Of a DNA stretch of 64,000 nt, positions 1-15,300 are shown piece by piece. Source of the DNA: Atopsyche davidsoni. Its lineage: Eukaryota; Arthropoda; Insecta; Trichoptera; Hydrobiosidae. The stretch is taken from contig JAILWY010000023.1 in assembly GCA_022113835.1 (NCBI GenBank), positions 5,580,001 to 5,644,000 of the forward strand, given 5' to 3'. Position numbers and translations under genes: made by a program. The notes beneath the pieces are model-generated. The model was not told the origin of the DNA, did not search any database, and saw only the letters and a list, made by a program, of their open reading frames with translations. Within the stretch, counting starts at the first letter, position 1; every line of letters starts with the position of its first letter.

Positions 1-239
1 TTATCATAAATAACTTACAACTACTAGAGTGGATTGAGGAAAACTGCAAGCATGGACTGCGTGTCACCTAAGGACTGGCACGTGCGGAAAAAATAAAAAA
101 ATGATTTGTCGTTTGAAGGTTAAATGAAGAAGTCGAAAATGGCAAATACATTAAAAATGGAAATGATCAACAGTCATTAATTATATCCTCGAGTTGAGAG
201 GGATGTAAGCGCCAACAAGTATTTTGGTTGTGAACTTAC
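1..239 (-). other. Netrin intron, 5' part of the intron after the NTR-start exon
   Basis: Minus-strand intron beginning with the GTAAGTTC donor at 239-232 and running off the left edge. It is AT-rich and holds no other feature that I can support. Confidence 0.8.
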
Positions 240-308
240 CGTAGTCTCTGTTGCAATACTTGTTTAGGTTCAGTCTTTTTGTACCAGCGCGGCACTTTCC
301 GCATTGAT
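240..308 (-). CDS. Net: Netrin exon: start of C-terminal NTR/C345C domain
   Basis: A 69-nt exon reading (D)QCGKCRAGTKRLNLNKYC followed by NRDY, with phase 1 on both sides. This is the opening of the netrin C-terminal (NTR, C345C) domain. It has the first cysteines of the domain and the basic, Lys/Arg-rich stretch associated with matrix and heparan-sulfate binding in the family. The acceptor is TTTTCATTGCAG and the donor is GTAAGTTC on the minus strand. The incoming two bases (AT) join the G left by the linker exon to make Asp. The outgoing G begins the next codon, which lies in an exon beyond the left edge: positions 1-130 were read on the minus strand and no continuation of the domain was found. 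The remaining roughly 100 residues usual for this domain are therefore outside the window. Confidence 0.94.
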
Positions 309-3300
309 CTGCAATGAAAATCAGATTCGTCATTTGTCACAGAGAATTCCTCGCAAGTAAACAATTTACTCAACATGTCATTCGTCACTACCGCTGCTGT
401 TGCGTTCATTCACAAAGACAACATTCGTCTCGAATCGGAAAAAGAAAACACATTAATCTTCTCTGACGTCTTTGTGCACTTTCATCGCTTAATCAAACCG
501 AGTCATTGGCCGTCAGTACTCTCGGTGTTGAATAATTTTGTCGTTTGTCATAGAAGAAGTGCCGAGCTAACGAGTAACACGATGAGAGGAGAGCGGCAAA
601 ATTTTGATTATTTTTTTATTGTTTTTTTTTTTAAAACGTGTTTTCTAATTTTAAAAAAAATTCATCTGTCCGTGCCTACATAAATGTTTGGTATCGTGTG
701 AAGTGGTTTCTTGAGTAAAATGTATGAAGTGACGATTTCGTGGGGATCGTTTTTTTATTTTATTATTTTCGGACAAAGGCATTTTTAAATAAAATACTAT
801 CGATATTGGTTGGAAGAGAGCAGAAGGCCGGCTTAGGTACTTGCCTGCGAGTACATAGCTTGTTTGGGTAGGTGAAGAGTACCGAGAGCCCGATCCAGCC
901 CCCACGGCAAGCAATGCCTCTGCATGCACTCGCTTTATGATTTTGACACGACCGCCTCGGGCATCATGGCCGTGACGTGAACTACAAAGAATTTCGGGAT
1001 TATCTCCGATGGCGGCCGCCTTGAGTACACACGAGACGGCAACCGAGGAACAATGTGGCCGTCGGCGAAATGATTTATCTGACGTTTTCTCGATTACAGT
1101 TTGTTATCGGGGGGCGACTTTCGTATTTGCTCGGACCGTCATCAATAATACTCTATTTGCGGTCTCGGATTGGAATTGATAAAGCAAAGCTATATCTATA
1201 GACGGAAAAGCTATTTAAAATTCTATATTGATTTTTCATGAAATATTAATTGAAAATAAAATTGGTCTTCATGCATACAGAGTATATCTGTTATATGAGT
1301 CTACATATCAAGAAATTTATTCTACTCTTTGGTGTGATCTTATTATTTTATAGTACATGGCCACGCGGTGCAATTCTTTGCTGACCATATTTTATCGCTA
1401 ATCGAAACGACAAAGTCGTAAAACCTTCCGACTTCCGTTTGACGGACATGAGCGGCCATTTCTCCCCGCCATGTTGGGCACGCATGCGCGCGGGGGCTCA
1501 AATAAAAGACGCGCAATGCAAAGTTAATCGCTCGGAAAATTGTTTCTTTGGAAACGAAAACGAAAAAAGTGGCGCGTGACGCATCTTAATGCAGCAATTC
1601 TAAAGTAACTATGGGTTCTTTACGGAGCTTAAGTCGGGTAACGTATTTCAGACGTTTTAATGGAGAACGGGGAAATTCTGTATTTGACTCGAATAAAGAG
1701 ATAAAGAAAACATTACCTGTACGAATCTCCGATGGAAAAATATATCCATACAAATTTACGTATTAGGAATAGTATGTATTTCTTCCACAGTTAAGTAAAT
1801 AGGAAGCTAGGCTTTAGTTTTTTTTTATTGCAGAAAGCACATATAGGCTTAATTGTAACACAGCTTTGTAAGTTTTCCGTTTTTAATTAATAAAAAAGGT
1901 GTTATTTCAAATAATGATGATATAGTTTTTTTACTGTTGTTGAATAATAAACTAGCCTATCAGATAGAAATTTCTCAGCAAAACAAGATACGTCTTCACA
2001 GCGAAGTTAATTTAAGATATGCTTATATACATATACTCAACATTATAAAGGACCGAAAATTTGTAACAACTGTTATATGTAAGAAGATTGAAAACATTCA
2101 GTTGCATATATGTTATATAGATTATGAATAGCAAAACATTATAAAAATTGATTACTTATCATCGGATACATTTTTGATGTTTAGTTTTTTTAACTGTGGT
2201 ACAAGTTTCAGTGTTACACCAAACAGTGACACGGCAAACTGCCATGAGCTGGCACGATTAATCACGAAATGTTTCTCCTTCGCAAGTTTCGCCGGCATAA
2301 AGGCCAAGTTCAATGGCTCTCCATACAAACGAAGCATCAAATCTCCCATTCATTTCGCACTTTCGACAGTAACTGCCTTTGGATATAAAAAACTTCGGTC
2401 GTAAGTCAGATGCGAGGGGACGCCGGGGGTGACTTTAAACCCCCGCAACGGTGCCAAAGAAAGCAAAACGTTTTTGTATTCAATAATACAAATACGATAA
2501 ATTGTAAATTCGAAGAAAATTTGCCCAGACGTACAATTATAAAGCAATATTTATTCGGAAATTTACAAATAATTTAATTAAATTTACTGATATTTTCATG
2601 TCTAATTAAAGTTCTGTTTTGTATATAATTAATTTTGTAATCATGTAGGTTACTGAAACATTAATTTTATATTCATTCATTTTTAGTACTATAATTCGGA
2701 TATGCTCAAATGGACATTACTCAACTTTTATTTTGTTGGAAATAAAGTTTAAAAAATATATTTTATTCATATAACCCTGTATCTTTATAGATCAAAAGTT
2801 TTATTTTTTAAATGACCAATGGTTAAAAAAATTCAATATAACCTACATGAATAGTCAAGTTTAAAATCATTAATTTAATTATAACCTTATTTAAATTCAT
2901 GCATTAAGAGTTGCGACAACTCTCTCGCAAGGGCGACTGAATTGTTCTTTGCCTAAAGTCTAACAGAATTGCTTTCTTACTGGCGAAGTTCAAGTCTACG
3001 AGTTTTGTAGCAAATACGATTGTTTAGTGTTTTAACTCCACGCAGAACTTTATCCTGAGATTTAAGGACCCTAAAGCTGGCGAAGCGACTTCTCCAGTCG
3101 TGTCATCAAAAGTTATAGACCTTTCGAAGCATGGACTAAAGTCAAATAATTCAACCACGAAATAAAATATGTTTAAGTTCTATTATTGTAGTTGATTCAG
3201 ATTAATAAGAGAAATATAATTTTTAATGAATAAAATTGTTTAGTTTATACTGCCTTACGTTTTTCAATGCATAATATGTCTAAATTTGATATTTTTTAAA

Positions 3301-6300
3301 TTTATAACTAAGATATGGTTAAGCTTAGCAAATCAAAAGCTTGGAGCTCAGCGGACAGGCCTGAATAAAATCAACGCTTCTGATGGTTATGTAAAAGTGC
3401 TTGTCCAGTACAAAACAGGATATGAGAGTTTCAGGTCTCTTCAGCAATGACGGACAATGCCAACCGCGAAGAGCTGATATATTTTATATCGAGAGGCAAC
3501 CGGTAAAAGGTTAAAACTATTTTTATACACAATATAATTTTACTACCCATAAAATATTTTTATCTCAGGTTATATCTTTTTGAAATAGGGCGCCTATAAC
3601 GAGAATTTTTGACGCCGACGAAACTACATGCCACATTACAAGTGTGATAAAAAATATTTTTATTTATTTTTAGATAGCAGGTTTTTAATTTTGTAATATT
3701 AAGAATATTTACGTGCTTTATGAAATGTCCTTTGAATTTCATTGAAATGTATTCGCAACGCAATTACAAGAGGTGCAGACATTATTTCGCAATATTTATT
3801 CGGCGCCAAGGAGGCACCGTTCGACAGCATTGTTGCTTTTTGCGGAGTCACGGCTGTCGGAGAGTTGCTTTCAGTTTCTTCAGCCGCCATTAATTTCGAT
3901 GTCCTCCATCGGAGACCGCGGCCCGGTACTGTGACACTTGAACAAGGAGCCTCGCCCGGCGCACCACCCTCCAAGGGTTAAGGATGTGTGCGATGTGGCC
4001 ATGTAAATATATCATGCGATACCATGAGCGGTTAGAATATTTTTAATTTTTTTTAGATGATAATTGAGGCCTTGAACGAGATGTCAATTAATGTTTTATC
4101 AATATATGCATCAAACCGTTTTTTTTCAAACAAATTGGTTGTCTGTTGGTAAAATATATCTGCTGATTTTTCTTGAAATCTACACGGAAATAATTTGAAC
4201 ACCTTAGTTTGATTAATTAATTATAAATTTTTTTTGCCTAATTTGTGTATGCATAAAGGGTAATATTTTATTTAATATTTGGTTATGCTGAATGCATCGT
4301 GTTCACGGATGTTGAACTTAAAGTATTTATGTGATTTTTGAATACAAGCAGTATTTCACGGGTCTATGTATAGATCGATTTTTAATATACCGCTCCAATA
4401 TAATAAAATTTGACTTCGTATTTGAAAGTGAACACTTTACTTAAAAACTTCAAAGTTTAGTTTAAAATTATAGTCGTTAAGGTTTCAATAGGTTAATGAT
4501 AATAAAGCTTTTGAAGGGTTGTCATAATTTATCTTGTCAGATTTATTTTGCACCTGACCACAGGCTGTATTCAAGTTTATAATCATTTCCCTGCACTGGA
4601 GTGATTGAACTCTCGCTGTCCTTAATATTTCATCTCGTCTCAAGTTATGATTTGAACAAATCGGCCAGATTAGATGCGCCGGCCTCCCCTTTATTGGAAT
4701 ATCAAATCAGACTGAGATTGCTTCTCCGAGCCCAGGGGGTGTGATGGATGCCGCCTGTCAATTCCAACATGGAGATCGTTTATTACTCAAACATAATTAT
4801 GAAATATAATGAAAGGTCTCCCGATTGATACATCACATTAAAATTCTTTGATTCAATACTCGAAAGTTTACGGCAATCAATAATCTGGAATAAATGTTGG
4901 TTCTTTTAAAAATGTCTAAATGGTAAGTGTTTTTTTTATAGACAACGATTACGAGCATCGGTATTATCTTTCCGGAGTAAATGAAACAATTTCAATGAAA
5001 AAGAAACATCGAAAATGGGTGAGGTTTAAAAAGGAAATAATTCTTGTACATTTTTTTAAATTAAATGGACATATTAATTTTTTAAACTGTAATCATTCAG
5101 TTTTATTGATTTATTTAGACAAATCTACGAAATATTTGGTAATAATTTATTACTTATAACTAAAATTTTATTTTTACCTGCACAAACATAATTTAATAAT
5201 TGTGTTACAATTTACGATAACGAGTGTAACTCAAAATAATGTGTATTATAAAGAGTTTATCAAAACGGATGTAATATACTATCGTTGTTAATATTCATTA
5301 CATAATGTTTTAAGCATATTGTCAATTGATAGTGATGAGATTTACAAGTATAATGTGTTTGATTACCGCCTTGTTCATACAACTTCAGTTCACTTTCTAA
5401 TCGAAAAGAGTTTCACGGATATAAGTAATGGCTTCCTACTTAACGAAAATGCATTCTACATCGATTATTCATTATTTTTGACATCGGTAAACAAGATGGC
5501 GACATTCAGTGATAATTCCATATCCGGCTTGAAGAAAATCAATGATCCTCGCTGAATGCGTTCATTGAAGGAGTCCCAAGATAATGACTTCCGTCTTGGT
5601 GCCATTCTGCTGGGAGCTGGCCATCGTTAAGGCATCCTGCTCCGAGGAAGGAGACGAGCGACGAATAAAGCCCACCAGGCCTCTGTGTACTTTTCGGGGG
5701 CCTTAGAAGAAACTCGACAGACTTAAAAAGACATTTCTGTGTACAAAGTATTATTTTGTAATGGTGAAGGTTTGCTGCTTGAAAGGAAGTAAAAATATAG
5801 ATTTTTTTTTCTGAAAGACGCTGCCTTAAAAAGAAAATGTAATTATTTACTTGACGTATTTTATGGATGTTTACTAATATAACTAATTTGACAATTATAT
5901 AATTTGTTCACATTATATAAATAAACACACCTTTCCAATACAGGATATACTAAATATTACAATGCGAAAACCAGCTTGTGTTAAGTCTGTCAAAAATATA
6001 TGTATTTGATCCGACGATTATTTACATCAGAATAAATAATATTATCACACTGAAATTGTTTGTCATGTGTAAATTTTACAGCCAAAATTTGTGCTAATTC
6101 AATCCCTACGTAATATTATAAAAGCTCTATCATTTCAAATCTGGCGATGCTGCGATGTCAAAGGGATCGAAATAATCTGGGGATATCCCCAACGCCCAAA
6201 ACCACGACCAAAGGGTAATGTGGCAAACGGGATCAAAATATTGCGATGTAGTTGTACTAAGTAGTATTTGAAAAATGTATTTTTTTTATTTTGTAACTAA

Positions 6301-9300
6301 TTATTGATACAGAAACGTAACACAGTTTTTAAAACAGATTTTTTTTGCTTTACCATCTGATTCAAATGAACAGATTTGTGAAACAATGGGAATCAGTCAT
6401 TTGCATGCTAATATTTGATAAGAACATATTATTATGTGACATGCCCGCACTATATTTTTCTTCTGCTTCAATGTATAATGCCAAAAATATTTATGATATA
6501 ATATGAATTTAAGTTATGATAAATTTCACACAATGTATTTCTTAGAGTGTGTCCATCATTTACGTTTTATCCCAAAAATCCCGTCCTGGCTGATTATAAA
6601 AAAAATCAAGAAATAATTTCAATTTAAGTGAATTGATAATTTATATGCAAGAGATTTAAAAAGGTTTATGCTTTTTGATCATAATAAACATTCAATACGT
6701 TGTGGTAATGTTGAATATACAATATTCTGAAGGCTGGTTGAGCGGGGAAGAGCTACAGTTTTCACGTATTTGTTCACCCTTCCACTTGTATTGGCAGACT
6801 CTCAATTGGTTCCTTCGATAGATGACAGCTTCCAGAGGAGACGAAGGTAACCGTTTATTTAAATTGTTACTCCTCCATACGTGAAGAGAATTCTGCATCA
6901 TACTCTGTGGAGTTCCTAAACAAACAACTTTCAGGATGACTAAACATTTTTTCCATAAAATGTTTCCATGCAAGAAATTGTGTATATTCTATTCCCGCGG
7001 GTGAAGAAAGGATTATTTTATTATGTTTAAATTTTCAGAAAAAATATATATTTTTTTGTTTATTTGTTCATATATATTATTTTAATCCAGCGTGACGTTA
7101 CGTTCATAAGCTGTTATTGTTTGATTGTTGAGAAATAATTATGTAACTTTCACATCAAATATAAAATTATTAAGGAACGTATTATATTTTCGTTGTAGAT
7201 ATGTCGTCCTTGTATTGAAATGAGTATCTTTTTTCTCATGTACGTGTCTCATTAAATTAAAAATGTTGTGATAATATTTTTTGCTGTCATAGTACTATCA
7301 ATATCTTTATACGTATATTGAAAAAAATCGTTTTAATTTATCTATCTTATTCGAAAATACTACGAATGATTTCTTTGTATGATAATATTCTCAAAAAGCT
7401 TTATAAAGGATCCACGGCAGCGGTGTGCTCGTGATTTATTTTACATACTACGCTTACAGAACATATCCAACTTCCAGGGAAATAATAATAAACAGCTTTA
7501 AATAGCAATTTCAGAACACAGCGAGGGATGAATATAAAATTGGAGAGCTCCAAACAAAGCATTCAATTTGAAAGTAACGCCGAGATTGACGCGGATCGGA
7601 GTCTTTCCGAAACCAATTACGTCAGAAGTCAGGACATATGGCGACCTGTAGGACCCCCGCGGGACAAAGGCACAGGGGCAGGGCATTTAAAATTTAAATG
7701 ATATCAAAAATGAAACTTCTGAGACGGAGGGGAACCCCCGAGACATCGCGGACTGGAATTATTATTGGAGTTATTGAAGTGCCAGCCTGGCCGGTAGTAT
7801 TTAGATATCGGAACTCTTTTAGAAGTCTTGTTACCGAAGTTAAAATATATAATTCAATAAAAAAAAATGCCTTGAAAGCCTTTTTACTTCGTGCCATTCG
7901 AGCACGCTGGGCTTGTCGTTTTTAAGAGCGAAGCGATTTTTACCACATATATTTGTGGTATTGGTATATTTTAATAAAATTTAATAACACTCAACCACTT
8001 TCTGCAAGTTTGCGCAAAAACATCGATTGATTTTAATTAAATAAACACGGCGGAAATAATAACTATAAATCTATTTATTTTGGTTAGAAAAATGTGATAT
8101 TGTTAAGTTTCTCTCCAATATACAGAGAGTGAAATACATTGTGACTAACATACAACGATAAATTCAGTAGAATGACATTTGTGGCAATAAATTTTGAGAG
8201 TAATTGACAGCAGGTATTGTTTAGACTTGCCGCCCGGGACTTTTGTTACTTCAGCTCAGCAAAATCGCCAGCATTATTTTTCAATAAACATTATTACCAT
8301 ATTTTAGAAACCTCTACCAAATTTAAATAGAATATGTTAAATCCAAGTATATTGTTTTATTTTAAATATAATTTTACAACATGAAACTAAAACTACTATT
8401 CAAATGCTTTAGATATTCAGTTACAGTTAGTAAAAAGTTTGATTTTAGTTTAAATTATTTTAAACTCTTAGAATCATAATTAATGATATGCATATTAAAA
8501 ACACAAACACTGCGTAAAAAATAAACCATAAGTTCAAAAATAATTAGTATCCAATTTTATTATCTTTTATACTTGAGCATTATATTATATATGTAGATTC
8601 TTGATGTTAATCATTTTTAATGTACTATTTCAGCCATAGCTTTAATCTTCGTATAAATTTTTTTGTATTTTAATTTCAGTTAATAAAAATGATTAAGTAC
8701 TAGGGTTTATCATAATTAATTTTAGTCTCGGTTGTATTTTTCCGTTTCCAGTTTCCTCTGATAGGGTTAAACTCCGAAGGGAAACTCCGCAGGCTCTGGA
8801 TTTTTCATTTAACATTAGCGCAACCTTTTACTGCGGAAAAAGTGTCGACTCGGCAGGGTTACGTAATAATATAAGCACACGAAAATCTGTCACAAAATAT
8901 AGTCTGCTCAATTTTAATACGTACAACGACTACTCTTTAAATATCTATAATATTAAAAAAAAATCATTTCTACGATCTCATTAAACATCTTAATATAATT
9001 TTAAAAAGTGTTATTCGTTTAGTAGTTAAAGTACGATTTTATTCGTGCTTACTATACTTATACGTATTAATGTTTTTTCAATAAACGCCTTAGAAATTGA
9101 ACTGTTTTAAATATTTTTTTGCGGTAAAAATATTAAAAAATATAGATTAAAATAAATATGCATACATGCCATAAGTTTTGCTTGTATGGTGTATATTTGA
9201 TTTTTTTTAACGGTTAAAATTGTATTAAACTATAACTATTATTTATACAAATATTGGCATCGAATGGTTTTAAATATAAAAATAAACCTTACTATAAAAC

Positions 9301-12300
9301 TAAGTATTGATATTTTTATGGTGGTGTGGGTGCTGCCAGGTTATGTGTGGCTATACTCGACCAAAGTGCCTCTAGTCAAATTATACTTTAGTGGGGACCA
9401 TAAAAGGTATCCAACCCCTGCAGTATTGATTGTTTCTCGGGGTTCGGACAGATTCTAAAGATTTTATCACTGTGCTTTCAAATATGCTTTTTGAAAATAA
9501 ACTTATTTCAGAAAAAAATTGTAGAAGTTAAAAAAAGAGTATATTTAAACAATTTTTTTAACATTGTAAATTGATAACTTGCTATACCCCTAAGTTAAAA
9601 TTATTGATTTTATTGCATTTAGAGTCTGAAAGATAAAATATTTTTTCAGCCTATGAAGACTGTGCATTTTAAATTACCATAAAATATATACTTAAAAAAT
9701 ATAAAAACAAGTGTAAATATATTATGAAAGCCAATGATTTATTAAGTTTGTACTAAACCGTGTCTGTGTGAACTTATAAAGTAGTTTATCTTTCAATTAC
9801 ATACTAACATTATTATTTCGAAAATATTCATATTTTATATTATGTTAAAATATCCAAAACATTCGTCAATACTAAATACTTTTTTAAATGATTTTCTGAA
9901 TCGTTCACAAACTTTTGATTTATTCATTTATTGAAAATTTATTAATGGAATTCAAAATCAAATTAATAAAATACCCAACCATAAATTGCAATAATATTCT
10001 TTAGCTTCAATGCCACGAGGTCTGCATTTTGTCTGTTGGCCTTTTAAGAATTTAATTATTTTAATAAATATTTATAGGCTTTTTTAAAAACATAATTCCC
10101 CTTTCTTGAAAAATAAATTTATGTAAAAATAAAAGTAAATTCACGTTGCAATTGTATTGTATTAGGAACTGTGTTAGTTCCTGGAGGTTCATTTTATACA
10201 AGTTATTAATTCAGTTTCATTAGCTTTTACTCCGAAAGCTTAAATTAAAGCAGACACATTTAATCCCATGTATTGAAATCTTTTGTGACAATTTTTTTTG
10301 CGTTTAGAGTATTTAAGTACTCTAAATCCACATCATTAGTAATTATTTTTTTATAACACAATATTTCTTTAACAATAATTTTTGTTGATTTCCGTGTCGC
10401 TTTAAAGTTTAAACCATACAATGTAACTAGTGAAGTGATCAACTATCCCTTTAAACATTAAAAAAAGAAGATATTGTTGTTGTAGAAAGTTTAATATCAA
10501 TTTTATTAATGATCATAAGATCTTGCTGATTGAAAAATAGTTGAAAACAATGATGATGATTTCAAAGAAAATATGATGATTTCACTCTACTTGGTTAAGT
10601 TTGACTAGACGTGATTTTTTATTTGAATCATACATTATTTATTATGTGCAAAAGATACAACAGTCATTGATCATAACCTCTCTATCAGAAGTATATTTAA
10701 ATTCCGACAAAAAGTACTAAGTTTAAGAGAAGTAATATTTGTGCTCAATCTTATAATTCATACTCAAATTTCACTTTTACTAATAAAGTTAAATATATTC
10801 AAAGAAAAAGAAGCCCAAATGGATCGCCTCGCAAATAGATCGATGTCGGGGGGAAACTTTTATAATTATGATTTTAATCGGAAACGAAGAAGATTGTTAC
10901 CAGTTATTAGAAAACTTCAGAGAAATACATTATTTGTATTCATTATGTTCCCCCAAAAGCATTGGGGACTTCTAAATTAACTTGTTTCTTTGGAATATTT
11001 TTCTTTGAAGTTTAAAATGCAGGGATTTATATTGTTTTTGCCTATTATAAATTATTTAATTTTACAAAATAAGAGATTTCATTAAATGATATCAAAGTCA
11101 GATCTCGCGTGCTTTCAAAAGTATTGTAGATCATTTACGATCAACTAATACATCTTACAATTCAGCTTATTTTAAAGAAGGTACTTTGTGTCATTGCTTA
11201 TTATGAAAAGACAATGTTTTAAAAAAATATGCCAACAAAACGATAAGACAAAGCCTATAAAATTATTTATGAAACTCAAAATTTTAAAAATAAAAAAGGT
11301 TTTTTATCCTTAGATCTTTAGAAATTAGAGCCAGGTTATGCTTTTTTTAGCAACGACCAAATTTGTCAAACTCTTTATTTATGTTTTCTGCGTCGTTTTT
11401 TACAGTGAGCCAATCGCCCAAGAGACGATGCGCTAATTTAGATTGGTGTTTTTATTTTGGTAATACCTCGTTAATTTTTAATAAACGACAATCAAAAGTT
11501 GACACAAAGGACAATATTCAAAATTTCAAAAACAAATCTGTCATGATAGTACTTGAGGTCGCGACAAAAATGCAATAATAACTTTGCAGATGAGTAGGGG
11601 TTAGAAGCGAGAGAGGGGGGGAGGGCTCCCTGTCATTTGTTTTTGAGCAAGTCATCCCCTACTTTCAGACCTTCCTTCCCCTGGGGTCGGGATAACTAAT
11701 TAATTGAGCACTCAAGATAACCCACGCCCCCGCCAGTCTCGCCAACCAGATAAAAATTATGTCTGGGTTTGGGAGCTAAATATTTAAAACGTGTAATTTT
11801 TTTTAAATTTATAGGTAAAAAAATATATATATTTGAATAATAAAATCAAATTTTAATTATAACGTTAATTTCAATACAAGATTTCTAGACCAAAATTGAT
11901 TTTGCTGATTTTCTAAAGAATTACAAAGCGGAAATAAAGTTTACACTTATTAAATCACGACTATTAATAAAAGTGAAATCACTGAGGACATAAACATAGA
12001 AAAATATCAAATCAAATAACGAAAATTATTTCAACGGATCATAAATAATTCAAAACAATAAATCATAAATGGTATTTCATTTTAAAAATATGACACCGCT
12101 AATTTTGATCGTAATTAATTATTCCGCTGTCAACTTTTATATTTTCGCGATTAAAAAAAAATATTACAAACCAAGAAGAGACACTAATAAGCGCAATCAT
12201 TCACGGCCTCTGATTTTATAATGGCGACCTCTCTCTTCGTTATTTTTAAGGACTTTGTTTTTTAATATGTCTAAATAATATTCGGATATTCAAGTATTGC

Positions 12301-15300
12301 TCGCATGTGTGGAACTGATATAATGCTAACAACGTTGGCTCTGAATACCCTTTGTTAACTAATATTATACACAAACGTGAAAACAATGCAGCTGGAGCGA
12401 CACGAGTTACAGTATTTAGTCAAATGGAGGATAATTACAGGGAACAAAAGAATTTTCTTCTCATTCAAGTGCAGGTGAAGCTTTGCCTAAATTCGCATTG
12501 ATGAGGCTGACCGAGCCAACTGTTATTATTAAAATTGCATCCTATTGATATTTTACAGTATCATTAAAATTAATTCTCAGCCCAAATTAGTCTGAAACGA
12601 GAGTTAATTAATTATTCACACGTCAACAATTGAAGATGCTTACTAATCTAAAAAAATAATTTGATTGATCAGTTATGCATTCATTCAAGAGAACAATTGT
12701 GATAGTTTGAATATGAAAATAAATTTAAAATATAACCGATTTCTAGCATTATACTAACCTAAAAAATGCTTTGCAACAAGTTTGCAAATGGTTATTTGTT
12801 ATATGAGTGGATAAAATTATGCCTCAATAGTATAATGATTAAAACTCTAAGAATTTTTAAAATTATGGATTTAGTTTACAAGACGCATTAAAATTCTACA
12901 AAATGAATTACATGAAATTGATTTCAGTGTAACGTTTTTTTTTATCAAAACTTTGACTCGAAGTTATTCTTTAGTTTTGTTTAATTTCACCCAAAACTTA
13001 TTTACTTAATAAGCATCGATAAGAAACGCTTATTACTGAACAAAAAAAAGGAATTGTTCTTTTGATAGTAAAAGTTATCCAACCAAACTTGCCCATATTG
13101 ACTGTCGGTGGAAGACATTTTCAATACAACACTTGAAAACGTTTTCGTAAAAAAATGTTATGCGTTTATTCCTTTTGTGATACAACCTCGACAAGAGACG
13201 GGCAAATTGACTTAACGATTATAAACTTCAGTATTGGACTGTAACTCTGCTTTCACACTTATGGAGCGACCACATGAATTATATCTTTTCTAAATATCAA
13301 TTTTAATTTTCATTGACAATTTCAGATCTGTTAGTAACGCCAGTACATTATTTTGCCATCAATGATCTTTCTATTTACAAAGTTTTATGAAAGAATTTAA
13401 ATAATAAATTAACGGGTTAACCCGTTTAAATGAACAATAATATTTTTTATTGGTTTAAATGTTAAAGGCTGTATAAATATACGCCAAGTCGCGTTTATTT
13501 TTTATTGTGTAAAACCTCCAGAGAATCAAAGCTCTTTGGTAACATGACATTATACAGGACACGAGATGTGTCAAACGTAAATACCCACTCGCATAAGTTA
13601 GCGTTTCATTTAGGTTTTACATTATTATGTGTGAGACGTGTGAATAAAACTTTTATGTAAGACACAATATACCCAGTGGCTAAAAAATATCCTGTTAGGG
13701 AGTTTAATTATTTAATATGGTATAGTAAGCAATATATTTTTATTATTGTGCCAAAACAAGACATTGACACGATTTAAATATTTTAGATTACTACTATAGT
13801 AGTGATGGGCGTCGGTTGATTCCAACAATGGATTTTATTTTAATACAGTTTGGCGGTTTTTTTTATTTTCTATTTTTTTTAAAGCTATGTTTATTCTGCT
13901 ATATGAATATTTTTGTTTCATTTCAGCAAAAGCCTAAAATTAAGTTTTTTCAAACTTTCAGTATCAAAGCACACGATTTCTTTTCGATCGCTCTTTAATT
14001 TTGATATTTGTAAGATTATCAATTTATTTATTTAAATCGCTCACATATCGATAGAAATTCATGGGAAACAAAGAAACGTCGTTCAAGGCAAAAGCTTCTC
14101 AAGATTTACCTATGGAGTTACCACATAGTTTCAGGTAACGCCTGTTCATTAATCACACGGTGTTTGTGCTATTGACTCTGACGTACGTCACTGGCAAACA
14201 TGAAATTACAATGTCAGTTCTCTGTGTGCCCAGACGATGCCGAGCATGCAGGGCCCACTCAAGGTACCCCCGCGTATCGCTGGGACGAGTAAATAAAGTA
14301 AACATTTTACCTAGATTAACACCAAGCCTACCGACATTGCATGCATACCCATTCCTACCATCGAGAGTCAATTTGACCCCTGGAGTTAATATGGTATTCA
14401 TTCTTCTAAGCATGGACAATTTTATATTCTATAGAAAACTCAAGCAGCAGTACCATGAAAAAAAAATGTTTTTTTCGTACTTATTAAAATATTCTGGGGT
14501 GAATATTAGCACAAAAATGTTACGGAATTCCAAAAATATGACGTTGTTTGAGGTAGGTTTAGTGTTAAACGAAGGCCGACTGTGCTCGACAAGAAGCCTC
14601 CAAGAGACAGAATTAGGCCCCAATTATTGTCACATTTTCTGCTCATATGCTTAAATACCTGACTAACGTAAATCACCACCTTGATATGCACGAGCAGAAG
14701 TATTCACAAGTATTTCCAATTCATTTACACTCACACACTCACTTACATGTACAAAATAATTAAGTAATTACCACTGAAATTAGCATAAATATCAAATTAC
14801 TACTCTTGAGTTATCATATTACAGAATGATTAATTCAATATTTATGGTAATCACTATAATTCATATTTAATTATTAAAAAACTTATATTTAAAGATATAT
14901 AGTAATTGGATGGATCGGTGGATGAGATGACATGTGATAAACCCAATCATAACAGAATATTTAATCAAGCATGCCGAAAACAAAGAAAGTAAAAACTCAT
15001 TTTATAATAAAATACATGCATAAAATAAATATATAAATTATAAGGTAAAGAATCAAGTTTGAAATGATTAGTATGCAAAAATATAAGCCTTACTTATAAT
15101 TTCACACATAAATGCGTTAATACGCCATAATACGAGATCTCTCTGGCGATTATTAAAACTTTAGTGGAGAGTTATTCCGGCTTAGCAAACAATGGCCCGA
15201 GCGGCCGCACCGGTCTTGAGCAGAGTTTTCCAATAGTGCGGCAGATTGAGACGGAAATCGTAAAAAAAAATACCATTTATCAAACGGCAACAAAAACCAG

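Noticed and set aside
1..130. Possible next netrin exon at the left edge
   Set aside because: Both AG sites tried on the minus strand fail: one gives a stop, the other text unlike the netrin C-terminal domain.
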